The notes below the pieces were generated by a model. That model was not told the DNA's origin. It saw nothing but the letters and a program-made list of their open reading frames with translations, and ran no database searches. A stretch of 64,000 nucleotides of DNA from Pratylenchus scribneri (lineage: Eukaryota > Nematoda > Chromadorea > Rhabditida > Pratylenchidae): positions 806,001 through 870,000 of the forward strand of contig JAQSEB010000004.1 of assembly GCA_030063045.1 (NCBI GenBank), in the 5' to 3' direction. Position numbers and translations under genes: made by a program. Of the stretch, positions 27,914-41,134 are shown in pieces. Numbering within the stretch: position 1 is the first letter of the stretch; each line of letters starts with the position of its first letter.

Positions 27914-30900
27914 ATGGATGCAAAATTGGCCAAAGTCCATTTTGACACGGCGGATGCCGGCGAAGGAACATCCAAATCCAAATTATTTTGCTGTGGAATT
28001 TGTAAGTATAAATTAATGGGGAAACGATGAATAAGCCCGAATTGATGAAAAAGGATAAAAAAAATTGTAGGGGAAATGTCATTGGTACGTCATTTTTTGG
28101 TAGAAAAATGTGCTCAATAAGTTTTAATAATTCCGCCTGTTTGACTAAGTTTTAAATAATTCCGCCTGTTTGACTAAGTTTTAAATAATTCCGCCTGTTT
28201 GACTAAGTTTTAAATAATTCCGCCTGTTTGACTAAGTTTTAAATAATTCCGCCTGTTTGACTAAGTTTTTAATAATTCCGCCTGTTTGACTAAGTTTTAA
28301 ATAATTCCGCCTGTTTGACTAAGTTTTTAATAATTCCGCCTGTTTGACTAAGTTTTAAATAATTCCGCCTGGTTGACTAAGTTTTAATAATTCCGCCTGT
28401 TCTAATTCCGCTTATTTCTAATAAGAATAAATATCCACCTGTTTTTTTTTCCTATCTCACCTCAATTTCATCCCCACAGCAGATATCAAGCTCATTGCGT
28501 AAGGTACGATGTTTTATCTGTCTCCAGATTTTTTCACTCCAAAATTCACTCTACATTACCCCCAAAATTGGTCATAAAATTCTAACCCTAAAATTATGTA
28601 TTTCATCGCTTTAAAATCAAATATGAATAATAAAATAAAAATTTTATAAAATTTTTCATATCTGAAGACAGATAATACGTAAGTAACCCAATTTAATATG
28701 GGAAAACGATGAATAAGCCCGAATTGAATGAAAAGAGGGCATGAAAATTGTAGATTTTGAGGGGACATGGCAATGGCACGTCATTATTATTTGTAGCAGT
28801 AAAATTTGCAGTGTGCACACATTTTTCAAATTTTTGTGAATTTTTGAATTCTAAAATATATTTAAAATAAAATGAATTTATTTTAGATTTCCATCCTTCG
28901 AAATAATTCCAATTTTGGATATTTTTATTCTATTTTTGCTGTACAAACCACCCTCCAAATAAATTCCCCCAATACTCCAAATTTTATAATAATTTTCTTA
29001 TAATATTTTTTCATTTGCATTTTTCCAACCAAAATTTTGTATTTTCCCAATCAATTTTTTGTGCTAACCAAACCACCAATTTTGTAGTCCCATTAATTGG
29101 AAAATGGCACGAAATATATGCCAATGCCAAACGGTGGTCCTCCACCCAAAAAGATTGTACCCATTTTGTGTATGCCGTGGCATTCCTCACTTCATTCACA
29201 TTTTTGCCCCATTTTACTCCATTTTATAATTTAAGGTAAACCAAAATCAATCCAATTCTTCCAACTTCAATATTTCTACCCAAAATTAATTCATTCATTT
29301 TTCCCCTCTCATTGGATTGTCTGTCGGTTTTTTTTATTCACTTCATTCATTAAAGAATTATTTGTACAATGGTTGTGGCCAAATAGGAAAATATATTAAA
29401 TTTGACCAAAAAATATTTATTAGAAATGGCGTAAAAAACTTTTTCTTGTCGATTGCCTTGAGGCAATATAACTAGGCCATAACTACTTATTTGAGCTCAG
29501 AATTAAATTAAGCACAACGATGGGGTATAGGCTTAATTAGGCTTATATAGATATGTTAGAAATCATTAAATAAGTCTGCTTTAGCCAAGTTATATGGCCA
29601 CGAAAAATATATTTTTCAACACGAAAAGTTTTTTACCATTCCATTATTTTTTCGCCAATTATACTCTCCAATTTAATATAATGCATTCATTTTTTCCATT
29701 CCAACTTTGGATCACTGTATCTGTAGTTCTATATTCTTCATTTTATTATATCCAATTTGTAGCCGCCTTCCCTACCTGCCAATTTAAATATTATACTGTC
29801 CTCGGGTGAAAGGAATATGCATGAACTATGACGACAATACGTGCTTCTGATTCTGATGAACCCTTTCCCACCTTCCCCCCTAATTTACCCTAAAGTCGTC
29901 ATCAACCCTTCCTCTCCACTTTCACCTCTTTCTTAGCTTTCTGTCAAATTAGAAATTTACCTTAAAGCAAATTTCATTAAAAATTTCTGAGACGAGCGAA
30001 TTTATTCAATTTTGACCAAGCAGAAAATTGCCCTTTTCCAATTAAATTTGACAAAATATTCACAAAATAATATTAATACAAAATTGCAGTTTGTCCATTG
30101 TCAATCAGTCGTTTGGTTGGCCAATTGCTTGATTCATTGATGGGCGCTGTCCAATCCTCATCGACTTCTTCCCCCTCTACCTCCTCCTATTCCTCCCCAT
30201 GCCATTCCCCGGAACGTCGACCAGCCACCCTGGATGCCACAATTGAACTCATTTTGAAGCTGTTGAGAAGGAAACCGGTTCGCCAAAATTACGGGATGCA
30301 AAGGGCCGTAAATTTGTTGGCAATGGCCACACCGGAGGAGAAAAAGCTGATGATGGAAAAGGGAATTTTACGGCAAATTTGTACGCTAATCACGGAATAC
30401 AGCAATTTGGATTTACCGCCAATTTTGGACAAATCCCAAAGAGTGGCATCCGTGAACAGTTTGGACGTGATGACATCTTCGGGGGAACAATCCGGCGAAG
30501 TTGGAGGCGAAGAAAGGGAGGGACGAAAGAAGTTCATTGTTGGCGGAGGAAGCGAAAAGAGGAAGCCGGGAAGAAGAAGCAGTACAACACAAGGAGGGGG
30601 ACAAGGCAATGCCGAAAAGGGGGCAGGAGGGAAAAGGGCAGGCCAAAAGAGGCCTGGCAGTGCGGAATCAGTTAAAAATAATGGAATTGGATATGGCCGT
30701 GGCTCAACCAAATCCAAGTGGAAGTGAGTAAAAAATGATGGAATTAATAATTGGGTACCGCTGATTGAATATCTGTTACATTCTTTTGGCCATAGCTCAA
30801 CAAAGAAGCAACAAATTCAAGAAGGCGATATGCCATTTGAGAGCCCAAAATGTCCTCTAAAAAGTGGCCACTTTGTAGAAGACTCTTTGGGCTTTCCATC

Positions 30901-33900
30901 GGTATATCGCCTTCCAAAATTGGTTATTGCCTCGTTAAGCTATGGCCTAAAAATCGATGCAGTACTCTATCGTCAGAATTCAAGAATCCCCCACCGAATG
31001 GCCACAAATCAATTAATTCATTCAAATTCAGCATTGAACGTGCCGTTTTGGAGCGAAATTTACAAGAAGAACAGTTAATTTGGCTCTTGTCGGCATTGAT
31101 AGGTTTCCTTTGGGGCGATCAATTGATGGAAAGAATTGGCGATTGGGAAATGGCATTGGGCCATAAAGGTGGCGAACGACGACGATCAGTGCCAACAATC
31201 TTTATGGCTGATTTGCCCTCCCATTTGATGGAGGGCGCATTGGCCGAACAAATCCTCCAATCCGCGGTTATTCCATTACTTGGCCATCATCTCAGCAATG
31301 ATTCGGTGTTGGATGTTAGCCAACATATGGAATTATACCAAGTTCGTCTTTTTTCTTTCATTTATTAATTAAAAATTTTCTGGAAGGATTGTAATTGTAA
31401 TTGTAAATGTTTTACAAAGGATTGTAATTGTAATTAAAATGTTTTACAAAGGATTGTAATTGTAAATGTTTTACAAAGGATTGTAATTGTAATTAAAATG
31501 TTTTACAAAGGATTGTAATTGTAATTAAAATGTTTTACAAAGGATTGTAATTGTAAATGTTTTACAAAGGATTGTAATTGTAATTAAAATGTTTTACAAA
31601 GGATTGTAATTGTAAATGTTTTACAAAGGATTGTAATTGTAAATGTTTTACAAAGGATTGTAATTGTAAATGTTTTACAAAGGATTGTAATTGTAATTAA
31701 AATGTTTTACAAAGGATTGTAATTGTAATTGTAAATGTTTTACAAAGGATTGTAATTGTAATTGTAAATGTTTTACAAAGGATTGTAATTGTAAATGTTT
31801 TACAAATGATTGTAATTGTAATTGTAAATGTTTTACAAAGGATTGTAATTGTAATTGTCAATGTTTTACAAAGGATTGTAATTGTAATTGTCATTGTTTT
31901 ACAAAGGATTGTAATTGTAATTAAATAATTTTATTCCATTTTAAGGTTCTTTTTGAATTGACCGCCGGTTTGGCCGGAATCCCCGCCCTTTTGCCCCACA
32001 TCGTTTTGCCTCAGGGTCCTTCGTCAAAGTCGATTGCCAAAGAATTAATTCCCCAATTTCGGGATAACCTGAATAATTATCCAATATTGGTGAGGGGAAT
32101 CAGCGATGCCGATGTTTCCTTTATGGATTTTATTCGCAAAATCAATGATTTTTCAGAGGTTTTAAACTTTTTTGGTCCCATTATTTTAATCTACCCTTTT
32201 TAAAGGTCATACTTCGAATGGCCCGTCAATTTGAACGGCAAATTCCCATTGAAAAGCGCATTAAAACATCCTATGCCGCCCGTTTCAAACTTCGAATGCA
32301 GCCAACAGGCAACGGTGGGAATGTTGCCCGAAGACGAAGTCTCATCCCAATTGGCACTGTGGATTCCTCCAATTCGCTGGCCAATATTTCGGAATCCAAC
32401 CGTGAAGGAGGCCATTTGCCTCATTCAACTTCCTATAATGGATTATTCAATGCGGCCACCCTCCAATCGGCAAGGCAAAGAACTGGCCGAGGCCAACGCC
32501 CAATGCCAAGACAAATGAGCCGAGAGGAAATTGAGGAATTGGGTGGCAAATCCATGAATGAACAGTACAGTGAAGTGCTCAGGGAAATGCAAATGTGCAC
32601 TTGGAAGTGAGTTTGGCGAGAGGGAAAGCATTCAAGGAAAAAGATGTTTCAATACCTAGGCCATTATTTTAAGCCATAACTCGACGAGGCGGTAATCAAT
32701 TCGAGAAAGGGATATAGATCATTCAATGTCCTTAATTATCCTCTAAAAAGTGGCTATATATTCATTTTTATAAAACGAAAATATTTTATAAAATAAACGG
32801 CTTTTCCTTACTAAATTCGGATCCATCAAACTAAAACACATGAAGCTTTTTTAAAAGTTGAATTTCTTAAAATTGAAATTAGCCTAATTGTAGAGGACAC
32901 TTAGGGCTTTCGATTAATATATCGCCTCCCCATATTGGCTAATGCCTTGGTGAGATATCGTCCAAAAATTACGGATTGGATAATCAACGGAGGGGAGTTT
33001 GTGTTCCTTCGATTTCCAATACCATATTCTCTCTTCCACAGAAGAAGGGAAAATATATGCCCTCTCAATTTTGATGGATGGGAAACATCGCATTCTCTTT
33101 TCTTCTCATTTATAGCTAAAGAAGGGAAAATTTGTGTTCCCTTCCATTTCCAACAAAGAGGGACAACTACGGATTGAGCCTATATTAGTTTTTGGCCCAT
33201 ATTTCAGCAAGGCATTAACCAATCAAAGAAAGCAATATACCAATAAAAAGCTAAAACTTTCCTCTTTAATTTAGCCAATATTTAGTAAATGAAATTCAAC
33301 TTTTAAGAAAGTTATATGCCATTTAATATAATGGACCTAAATTTATTAAGGAAAAGCCGCTTATTTTACAAATTATCTTAATTTTCTAAAAATGAGAAGA
33401 GCCACTTTTTAGAGGACATTTAGAGCTTTCAAATGACATATTGCCTTCCAAAATTAGTTGCTTCCGTGTTGAGATATGATCAAAAGAATGGTCCATGTAT
33501 TGAAATGGCTCATTGATTATTTCTTTGCCATCTTTCTTTGAATTAATTATTTAATTAATTTACATATTCAGATTGATTAATGATGCCGGAAAACCGGTGC
33601 ACGGATTTAGCTTCAAAAAGGAACTTCGTTCGGTGAATCCATTTTCGCCAACCCACAAAGACAGGACAAAAAGAATTGCAAAGTGAGTTGGAAAAAACAC
33701 TCACAAAAATGAATTAAAATGAATTAATTCCTTTCCAGGGAATTGGCCTCAATGCATAATTCCCTCCCGCTGAATGCCTCAAATGCCATTTTTGTTTGTA
33801 TGGATGAGACCCGTTGTGATATGCTCAAAGTAATTTTTGGGTGGAAAAATCCACTTTATTCCATTCATTTGTGCAGGTTTTGATCAGCGGACCCGACGAT

Positions 33901-35971
33901 ACGCCCTATCAGAATGGCCTCTTCGAATTTGATGTTTTCTTCCCAGTAAATTATCCACAACAACCACCAAAATGTTCATTTTTGACCACCGGTGCGGGGA
34001 ATGTTCGATTCAATCCGAATTTGTACAATGATGGCAAAATTTGCCTGTCAATTTTGGGCACATGGGAAGGGAGGCCGGAGGAGAAATGGAATCCATTTTG
34101 TTCACTTCTTCAAGTGCTCATTTCCATTCAGGTGCGTTCATATTTTTTAATTATTTAATTCCCCTCCAGATTTATTTTGAGAAACTTTAGATTAGATTTT
34201 ATTTATATTTCTTTATTAATTATGCGGGAAAATATGATAATAATGATAAGGGAAAAAAGAAAGCATACGTAGAGGAAAAAAAGGTGGGAGTAAAAATACA
34301 GATTGGGGGCAATATTTGATTGATAGATGAGGTAGGGGGCAATTGGGCAAAAAGTGGGGGGAGGAAAGGTGCTTACTTAGTTAGGTGTTGTTGGCATTGA
34401 CACACCTAATAAAGCCACAAACCTTATACTCAATTCAATCGCTAAATATTGTTGAGAAATATTTTTTGATAATTGATTTGACATGGGTTTAACTAATTTA
34501 CATTTTAAACCAAAAAAAGCTTAATTTTTGACCAAACCATGGCAAATTATATACCATTCGACGCGCCTTGATCAGCTTTATTCAAATGTATATGATTTAT
34601 GGTTTTAGGTCAACACCTTAAAGCGTTATTATCATTTTGGCCTTGTCTACTCTCCAACAAATTAATATCCTATTTTAGGGCCTCATTTTCGTCCGTCAAC
34701 CCTATTTCAATGAGCCAGGCTTCGAGAAGTTCCAAGGCACATCAAAGGGCGAGGAATTCTCGCGAAAATACAATTTACACATTGAAAATGCCACATTGGT
34801 CTATGCAATCTATGAGCAATGGAAGAATGGGCCGGCCTACTTCCAGGACATCATTCGCCGCCATTTTTGGCTGAAAAGGGACACCGTGATAAAGCAGGCG
34901 GAACGGTGGCTTCAAGAGGTGGCCGAGGACATCAAAAATAGTTCGGGACAGTCCAGGGAGGAAACCGACGGAATGATTGATGGCATTTTCACAAATCCAG
35001 TTGTACAGGTGGGATTTTGGCGTGAATAATAGGGGAGGCAGCCGAAAATTCATTAGATTTTAATCTACATTCACACAAATGGATCCGACCCCCATCGGAG
35101 TCAACAAAAAATTTTGAATCGTACAAAAAACTTTTTGTAAGAGACCAAAAATAATAATTTTTATACCAAAAAATAGAGGGCACTTTTCTGCATCGGAATG
35201 TAGAATTTTAAAAAATTTTACCCCCCTATAAAAATTTTATAGGGCCAATTCCGACAATTCAAATTCACTTGCATCGTTGGAGTCGGTGTCGGAAAAGACC
35301 CTATAAAAATTTTTTAAACGTCAGAAAATTTTTAAGCATTATACTCTCCGATGCAGAAAAGTGTCCTCTATTTTCGAATATAAAAATTTATTTTTTTTTG
35401 GTCAAGTAGAAAAAATTTTTGTGGAGCCTACTAATGTATTACACCGACACGTCGGATCCATCTGTGTGAACGCAGCTTTAACCACTCTTAAACGAGAGTA
35501 AACCTATTCCTAAACCTAATCTTATCTAACCCTAAACCCATCCGGTCCTATCCTAAATTTTATCTTACCCTAAAAAAGCTTTGTTTAGGTACCGGATAGG
35601 GTTTAAGGTAGATTGCTAGGTCAGGAAGTTTAGGGTAGGAGAGAATTAGGTTTAAGATTAGGCTAGTTTAGACTTTCAGGGCTTGGAACTTCCTCTTATT
35701 TTGTTATACACTCATTAAATTACCTGGAGAGGCAGAATAATGAAATTTTCGGCTACCTCCCCCATTAATTAATTAGTACCCTCAAAGTAAATTGGAATTT
35801 GGAAAATATATTTTATTTTAGCGAAAAAATGTGCGAAAAATGTTGGAAGAATTCCGGAATATGCCAAATCCATTGTTGCCTTCAACAGAAGATTTTGCAG
35901 AGGAATTGGGGGAGACAATAAGCCAAAATGGGAGTGGCCGAATCATCGAATCTACAATTGGAAATGAATAA
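27914..35971 (+). CDS. ubc-17: BIRC6/UBC-17-like E2 ubiquitin-conjugating protein
   Basis: Supported exons are 30090-30723, 31032-31341, 31946-32158, 32206-32606, 33572-33682, 33739-33829, 33877-34131, 34679-35008 and 35822-35971, all phase-consistent. They give [18 protein letters not shown] (conserved BIRC6 region) and a UBC domain: [55 protein letters not shown] and [14 protein letters not shown]. The catalytic Cys is present in GKICLS, so it should be an active E2. Human BIRC6 is a giant E2/E3 inhibitor of apoptosis; the nematode form is much shorter and no BIR domain is visible here. A probable first exon (27914-28001, [12 protein letters not shown]) ends in the phase that exon 30090 needs, but the 2.1-kb intron is unproven; the start could be Met 30140 or further upstream. 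Confidence 0.8.
28117..28402 (-). repeat. Minisatellite B in reverse orientation
   Basis: About ten units read TAATTCCGCCTG-TTTGACTAAGTTTTAAA. This is the reverse complement of the unit in the 7.3-9.0 kb array, with T in place of C/T before GACTAAG. It lies in the first intron of the BIRC6-like model. Confidence 0.95.
29410..29640. mobile_element. Diverged fold-back MITE-like element
   Basis: The left side has AAAAAACTTTTTCTTGTCGA and ATATAACTAGGCC. The right side has AGCCAAGTTATATGGCC, then ATTTTTCAACACGAAAAGTT. These are inverted repeats related to the arms of the 20.5-kb element. Confidence 0.55.
30776..30960. mobile_element. Palindromic repeat (family R3) in BIRC6 intron
   Basis: The left arm runs TTTTGGCCATAGCTCAACAA through GAAGGCGATATGCCATTTGA to CCTCTAAAAAGTGGCC. 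The right arm is its inverted complement (GGCCACTTTGTAGAAGACTC, then TATATCGCCTTCCAAAATTG). Related pieces occur at 32650-32960, 33190-33490 and 37085-37930. Confidence 0.6.
31384..31922 (+). repeat. Minisatellite C, second array
   Basis: About 20 units of AAATGTTTTACAAAGGATTG plus TAATTG steps. It is the same family and orientation as the HIRA-intron array 6.8 kb upstream. It fills the intron between BIRC6 exons 31032-31341 and 31946-32158. Confidence 0.95.
32650..33490. repeat. Degenerate R3 copies in BIRC6 intron
   Basis: The 965-nt intron 32607-33571 is made largely of two diverged inverted R3 units. Recognisable pieces are GGCCATTATTTTAAGCCATA, CTCTAAAAAGTGGC, GGGCTTTCGATTAATATATC, and GCCACTTTTTAGAGGACATT near 33400. 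Confidence 0.5.
35069..35472. mobile_element. MITE-like fold-back element in last BIRC6 intron
   Basis: The ends are inverted: TTCACACAAATGGATCCGAC at the left, and GTCGGATCCATCTGTGTGAA at the right. Internal arms also invert (GCACTTTTCTGCATCGGA against TCCGATGCAGAAAAGTG). It is about 400 bp and non-coding. No clear target-site duplication was seen. Confidence 0.7.
35500..35690. repeat. Imperfect inverted repeat of CCTAAACC/TTAGG steps
   Basis: The left half is rich in CCTAAACCTAATCTTA and TAACCCTAAACCC. The right half carries GGATAGGGTTTAAGG and TTAGGTTTAAGATTAGG. The halves can pair around AAAGCTTT. It directly follows the MITE in the same intron. Confidence 0.5.
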
Positions 35972-38900
35972 AATTGTGGCAACAAAAACGGGGAAATATG
36001 TACAAGAAAAACAATCACAAATTTACATTCATATTTTACATTTATTCTAATTCATGTTGAATCAATTTATTTTATAATTTTTTAAATAAAATTTAATATG
36101 TTAAATTAGGAAACGATTTGCAAACAAGAAGTCTTGCATTAAATTCGATAGTAAGTAGAAGGAGAAGGTATAAATTGGAATTTTGACTTACAAGTTAATA
36201 TTCATTTTGTGCCTAATTTTAGTCCAGAGTATGCCTTCACCTATAAGGTAATAAAACCTGTTTTTTTTTCAGAATTTTTGCTACTAGTCTATATCAGGCA
36301 TCCTACGGATTAAAAGTAGACGAAAATTTCATCAAAAGTGGCCAACCTAATGTAAAGGATTTCCTCTAAGCCAAACTCGAGGATTTGCTTTATGATTGGG
36401 CCAATGAATGCTTTTTAGGCGATTTGTGCCACTAAAGAAATTTTTAGTGAATCTTAAAACAATTTTTTGATCCATCTCTCATCATTCAATTTCAATGTGA
36501 TCGGCACACTTTTTGCACAGAAAATCATTTATAATAGTCAAAAATGGGAATAAATCAACAAATTTTCTCCGTTTCTAAATCTTCCCCAACAACATCCATA
36601 CAAAATATTTTTTGGTCATGTTTTTTGTGTGTTTTCGAAAGATGGGCACAATTTGTGGGATGCCAGCTGCCATCTTCCCCCACCAATTCATCCACTCCCT
36701 TACTGTCCCATTATTTATTTGTGCGCAATTTTTGCATGCTCATTTGTCGACTTGGAATTGGGAGGAGGAAATGGCAATGAATAAGGGCAATGGCACATGC
36801 CAATGCCAATCCAGGGAAGGGAGGATATGGGTGGAATGGGGTCGTAAAAGATGTAAAAATGTTTGGTGGAAATAAGCGCACATCTGTCCCTCCTTCCACT
36901 AACGAAAAACCATCAAAATTGTCGCATTTTTGCATGTAAATTTGCACATAAGCCCAAAAATGTGATGTATTTTTGTGTCCCTTGGGGGAAATGTGGGGAT
37001 CAACACAGTGGACTAATCATCAAACATGACGAATGGGAATAATGTATTTCTTTAGGCACAATTGGTACTTTTGTAGATTGTGAATAGAATATGAAGCGCA
37101 TTAAGATATTTGGTCGTTCTTTTGGACATAACTTATCAAGGAAGTAACCAATTTAAGGAAGCGATATGCCATTTAAAAGCCGTTAAAATTCTCTAAAAAG
37201 AATCTATAAAATAAGAAATTCTTTGACACTTTTTGTTTGTGAATTAAACAGGAAACGCAATAAGAAATTGTGCCGTTCTTTTAATCATAGCTCAACAAGG
37301 GATTAACCTATTCGGGAAGGCAATATACTTTTGGAAAGCCCTAAATATCCTCAAAAAAGTGGCTTTAAAATATTTAGAAAATCCATTCAATTCATTGCCC
37401 CATTGGCACTTTTGTAGATTGACATAAATGGTGAATGAAATAGGATGAAACTCTAGCAATTCTTTTGGCCATGACACAACAAAAAAGAAATCAATTCAAG
37501 GAGGCAATATTCCATTATAAAACCTTAAATGCCATCTAAAAATTGACTATAAAATATTTATAATATTCACCATTTTAAAAAAGTTATACGTTTTTGACTG
37601 CTTGCAAACCTAAATTTTTGAATAGAAAGTCGCTCTGTTCTTTAAGTTATTTTACTTATTAGTTTTCAAATTTCAATAAAATTTTTATTACTTCTTTTTA
37701 GAAGACATTTAGAACTTTCGTTTGGTGTATCGCCTTCCAAAATTAGTTGCTTCCTTGTTAAGTTATAGCCGAAAAATTCAAAAAGAATGCTTCAATATGG
37801 CCATTTCTGTAACTTTGCTATTCTTTTGTCCACAGATCAACGAGTAAGCAACCAATTCAGGAACGCGATATCCATTTGAAAGCCCAAAATGGCCTCTAAA
37901 AAGTGGCTTATTCTAATTTTTTGAAAATTTAAAAAAATTTGTGAAGTAAACTTTTTTCCTCAAGAAATGTTGTATATTTTATACATCAAATCGAATTGAC
38001 ATTTGCCTCAGCAATTCATCATCGAATTCTAATATCATACTATATTTAATATTTTTGAAAAGATTAATAGAATCCAATTGGCTAACAATTTAATGGAACA
38101 TTAGGATTTAGAATGGAAATTTTGTGCCAAAGTTTTGCAAAGATGTTTTTACTGAATCAACGGGTCCATCCAAATTCCAAATCATGCTTCATAATACAAT
38201 AAATTTTTTTGTCAGTGGCATCTTCCTCTAATTATCTTCCATCTTTTGGTTTCAATTCAATCAACAATACCCAAAACTCCACATCACCCTACAATTCCCC
38301 CATTCTTTCACATTCTTCCCCCGCAATTTGTTTTGTCTCCCCACCCAAATCCACATTCATTCATTCCATTCTTCCACGGTTGTTTGTCCATTCCATCCAC
38401 CAAATGTGGCGCAGTGGCACATGCCAAGGGGCCAATCCTGCGCGCAAATCTGCCCCCAACATCCCTTTCCCTCTCTTTTATATTTTCCATTTACCCCCAC
38501 AACAACATTCCCTCCTCTTCCATTCCAAAGTGCCCATTCCCGCACCCCTCCCCGAACCCGAATGGCCCCGAATGTGCCCGAATGCCCACTTGTTGACCGT
38601 TGCATGGCCAGTGGCCACAGCAGCTGCCTTTTGGCCCCATCCTCCCCCGCGCAAAGGAAGAATGACACGAAACTGCCGAGGGAGGAGAGGAATGGCCCCA
38701 TTGCCCGATGAAGCACAAAGAGGGCAAAGGAAGGGAAAGGGGCCAAATAGATGGATGGGAGGAAGGAACAGTCCATGGAGAGGAGAATGGAGGGGGAAGG
38801 GGATAAGACGAAATGAAATGAATGAATGCATCAATGAAGAATGAATGGAAGCAAAAACAAGAAATATGATAAAAATGGAATGGCACAAATTTGAGGGCAA

Positions 38901-41134
38901 ATAAAATTGGATAAATTAAATAAAAAAATAAATTTTCTCAATTAATGCATTTGAAAATATTTTGAAAATTAAATTTAATCAAAATAATTTATCAACGAAG
39001 TGGATCTCCTGCTGATGAAGCCTGAAGGCACTAATGAAAATGAATGGGAATTGGAGACAAAAACAAGGATTACGATAAAAGAGAATGAGCAATGGAATAG
39101 CATAAATTTGAGAGGCAAAATAAATTTTGGAAAAATACAAATAAAATTAATTATAAATAAACATTTTTTTTTCAATTCTGTCCATGAAAATATTTGTTGA
39201 AATTTCTATTAATTTTTTTTTCATCAACGAATTAAAAAGGGAATGAATGGATGAGGCCAATGTTCTATTGCCCGATGAAGCCCAGAATAGAGCAAAGAGC
39301 AAAATGGATGAGAATTGGGAAGGAAGGAACAGAACGGGTCCATTGATGTGAGAGGAGAATGGGGAAAGGGAATAAACTTGAATGAAGGCATTAATGAAAG
39401 CAAAAACAAGGAATAAAATATAATGGAATTAGCAATGGAATGGTAACATTTTGGGGAGCAATTTAAATTTGGAAACATTAAAAAATAAATATTTTTAAAA
39501 TTATTTTCAATTCGTTTTTATGATTTTATTAAATTTTAAATAATTTATCAATGAAGAAAATTCACTTCCAATTCAAATGCCCTTTCCCAAGATGACCAAA
39601 ATACATTCTTCATCACAAAGCAGATAGAAAAATTTCAAATTTTTTTCGGCTTTCGACCCGTAAAGAGGCGGCCTTCACTTTTGTGATTTTCATCATATTA
39701 CTATATAGTATATACATATTTGGTAGGTGATGAGAGGGATTTGGACGAATGGATGTGGGCACAAAAATGCACTAGAAAATGTGGAAGAGGAGGAAATGAT
39801 TATTTTGTTTTGACCGTTCATTGATCTGTCAATCCATGGAAGGCGATTTTTTAAAGGCAGAGTAATTAAAATTTTAAACAATTATTAATCAAATAAATCT
39901 TAATCTTAATGAAAAATTGGATTGGAAGCATTTTCTTTTGTGCATATAGAATAAATCCTAACTTGTGGCCATTTATAAGAAATTCATCAAGAACTCCATC
40001 TTTACACCCATCAATTCGATTCTAGCGTATTTGGCCACGATTCACTCTATACGAAGTTGGTGCAATTAGCTGCGGGATATGTGTAGGCCAATTTTGGCGT
40101 GGAAATGTTGATGAATGTCAAGAAAAATTTACGGAAAAGAAAATGGATGAACAAAACTTGAACATTGTAGGGAGGAAGAAATAAAGAAATCGAAATCCTC
40201 TTCTTGTGGCTTTTTGTAATTGCAAATCTCTTATGGAAATTTCCAAAAACTAATCTGAATTTTTGTTTTTTACATTAATTTATGGTATATTTAAAGGGAA
40301 AAACGCAAAAGATGAGTCCTAAAAACAACTGAAATGAAAATAAATAACTGATTGCAAGTTGCAGCTGATTGTTTCGATCTTGTTTCTGACGATATATACG
40401 ATTGTTTCTCCAGCCGGTAGCGGTGAATGCTCTTTCCAATGTATAATAAAAACAAAAGTATCCACGGATAACAACAATTGATTTTAAGATGTTTGGCCTA
40501 TCAACTTTCTTTATCAAGCATTCCAAATTCAGTTTTTTTGTTGACTTTACCATCTTTACCATTTACCACTTTTCTTTTTTTACTTCTTTTAGTTGGAAAA
40601 GCAATTTCCCAGGCATTTTTTCTTATCGGAGTTTTTGATCTTTCACTGCGGCTGGTAGCAAGTGACAGAACATTTAATTTCACATCACAATTTTCCAGAA
40701 ATGAAAAATTGCCTTAAGGAATATTCTCCTAATAAAATCAGAATTTCTTCCAATAAAAGAAATGAGTAACGATCAAAATGTATTTAATTCTAATTTCCTA
40801 ATAAACCATTTAATCCATTTTCCCGATCACTGAATGCACTCTGTATTTTCGATTTTAAGAAATAATCAGCTCGAGTAAATAATATTTCCCTCACTAAATG
40901 GAATTCTCTGAGAAATTTACCATACTGTAGGCTTTTCCTCCCCCATTTCAATTTGATACAGTAATCACTATTTTGATTTTGCCTTGAGGTTTGATTGAGC
41001 TTTGAGCAATATAGAAGATATGCGTGAGATCTCCTGGCTGAAATAAGCTTTTAATTTCTACAAATTATTATTTTTACGAATTTCTTAATAATTTAGCCAA
41101 ATTAAAGTGGTTTACAATTTAAATTAAAATTATT
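35972..41134. other. Repeat-rich gap; no gene firmly supported
   Basis: R3 palindrome pieces fill 37085-37930. A GC-rich stretch (38209-38844) is open in several overlapping frames on both strands, which argues against any single one being a gene. A degenerate local triplication covers 38690-39480. A short Lys/Arg-rich reverse frame at 40501-40683 (FPTKRSKKRKVVNGKDGK, NLS-like) could be an exon, but no gene model could be built. Confidence 0.45.
38690..39480. repeat. Degenerate local triplication
   Basis: Three blocks (about 38690-38940, 39000-39200 and 39240-39480) share TTGCCCGATGAAGC, GAGGAGAATGG, GCAAAAACAAGGA and CAATGGAAT elements in the same order. A further fragment (GGGGCGAAATAAACTTGG) lies near 45.28 kb. 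Confidence 0.5.

Noticed and set aside
29080..29234. Forward exon-like frame ([13 protein letters not shown]) as part of the BIRC6-like gene
   Set aside because: Its donor phase does not match the exon at 30090, and no domain supports it. It may be chance or belong to an unseen small gene.
38209..38900. Several long overlapping frames on both strands
   Set aside because: GC-rich, low-stop DNA opens five frames at once. No frame has a recognisable domain and the area is part of a degenerate repeat.
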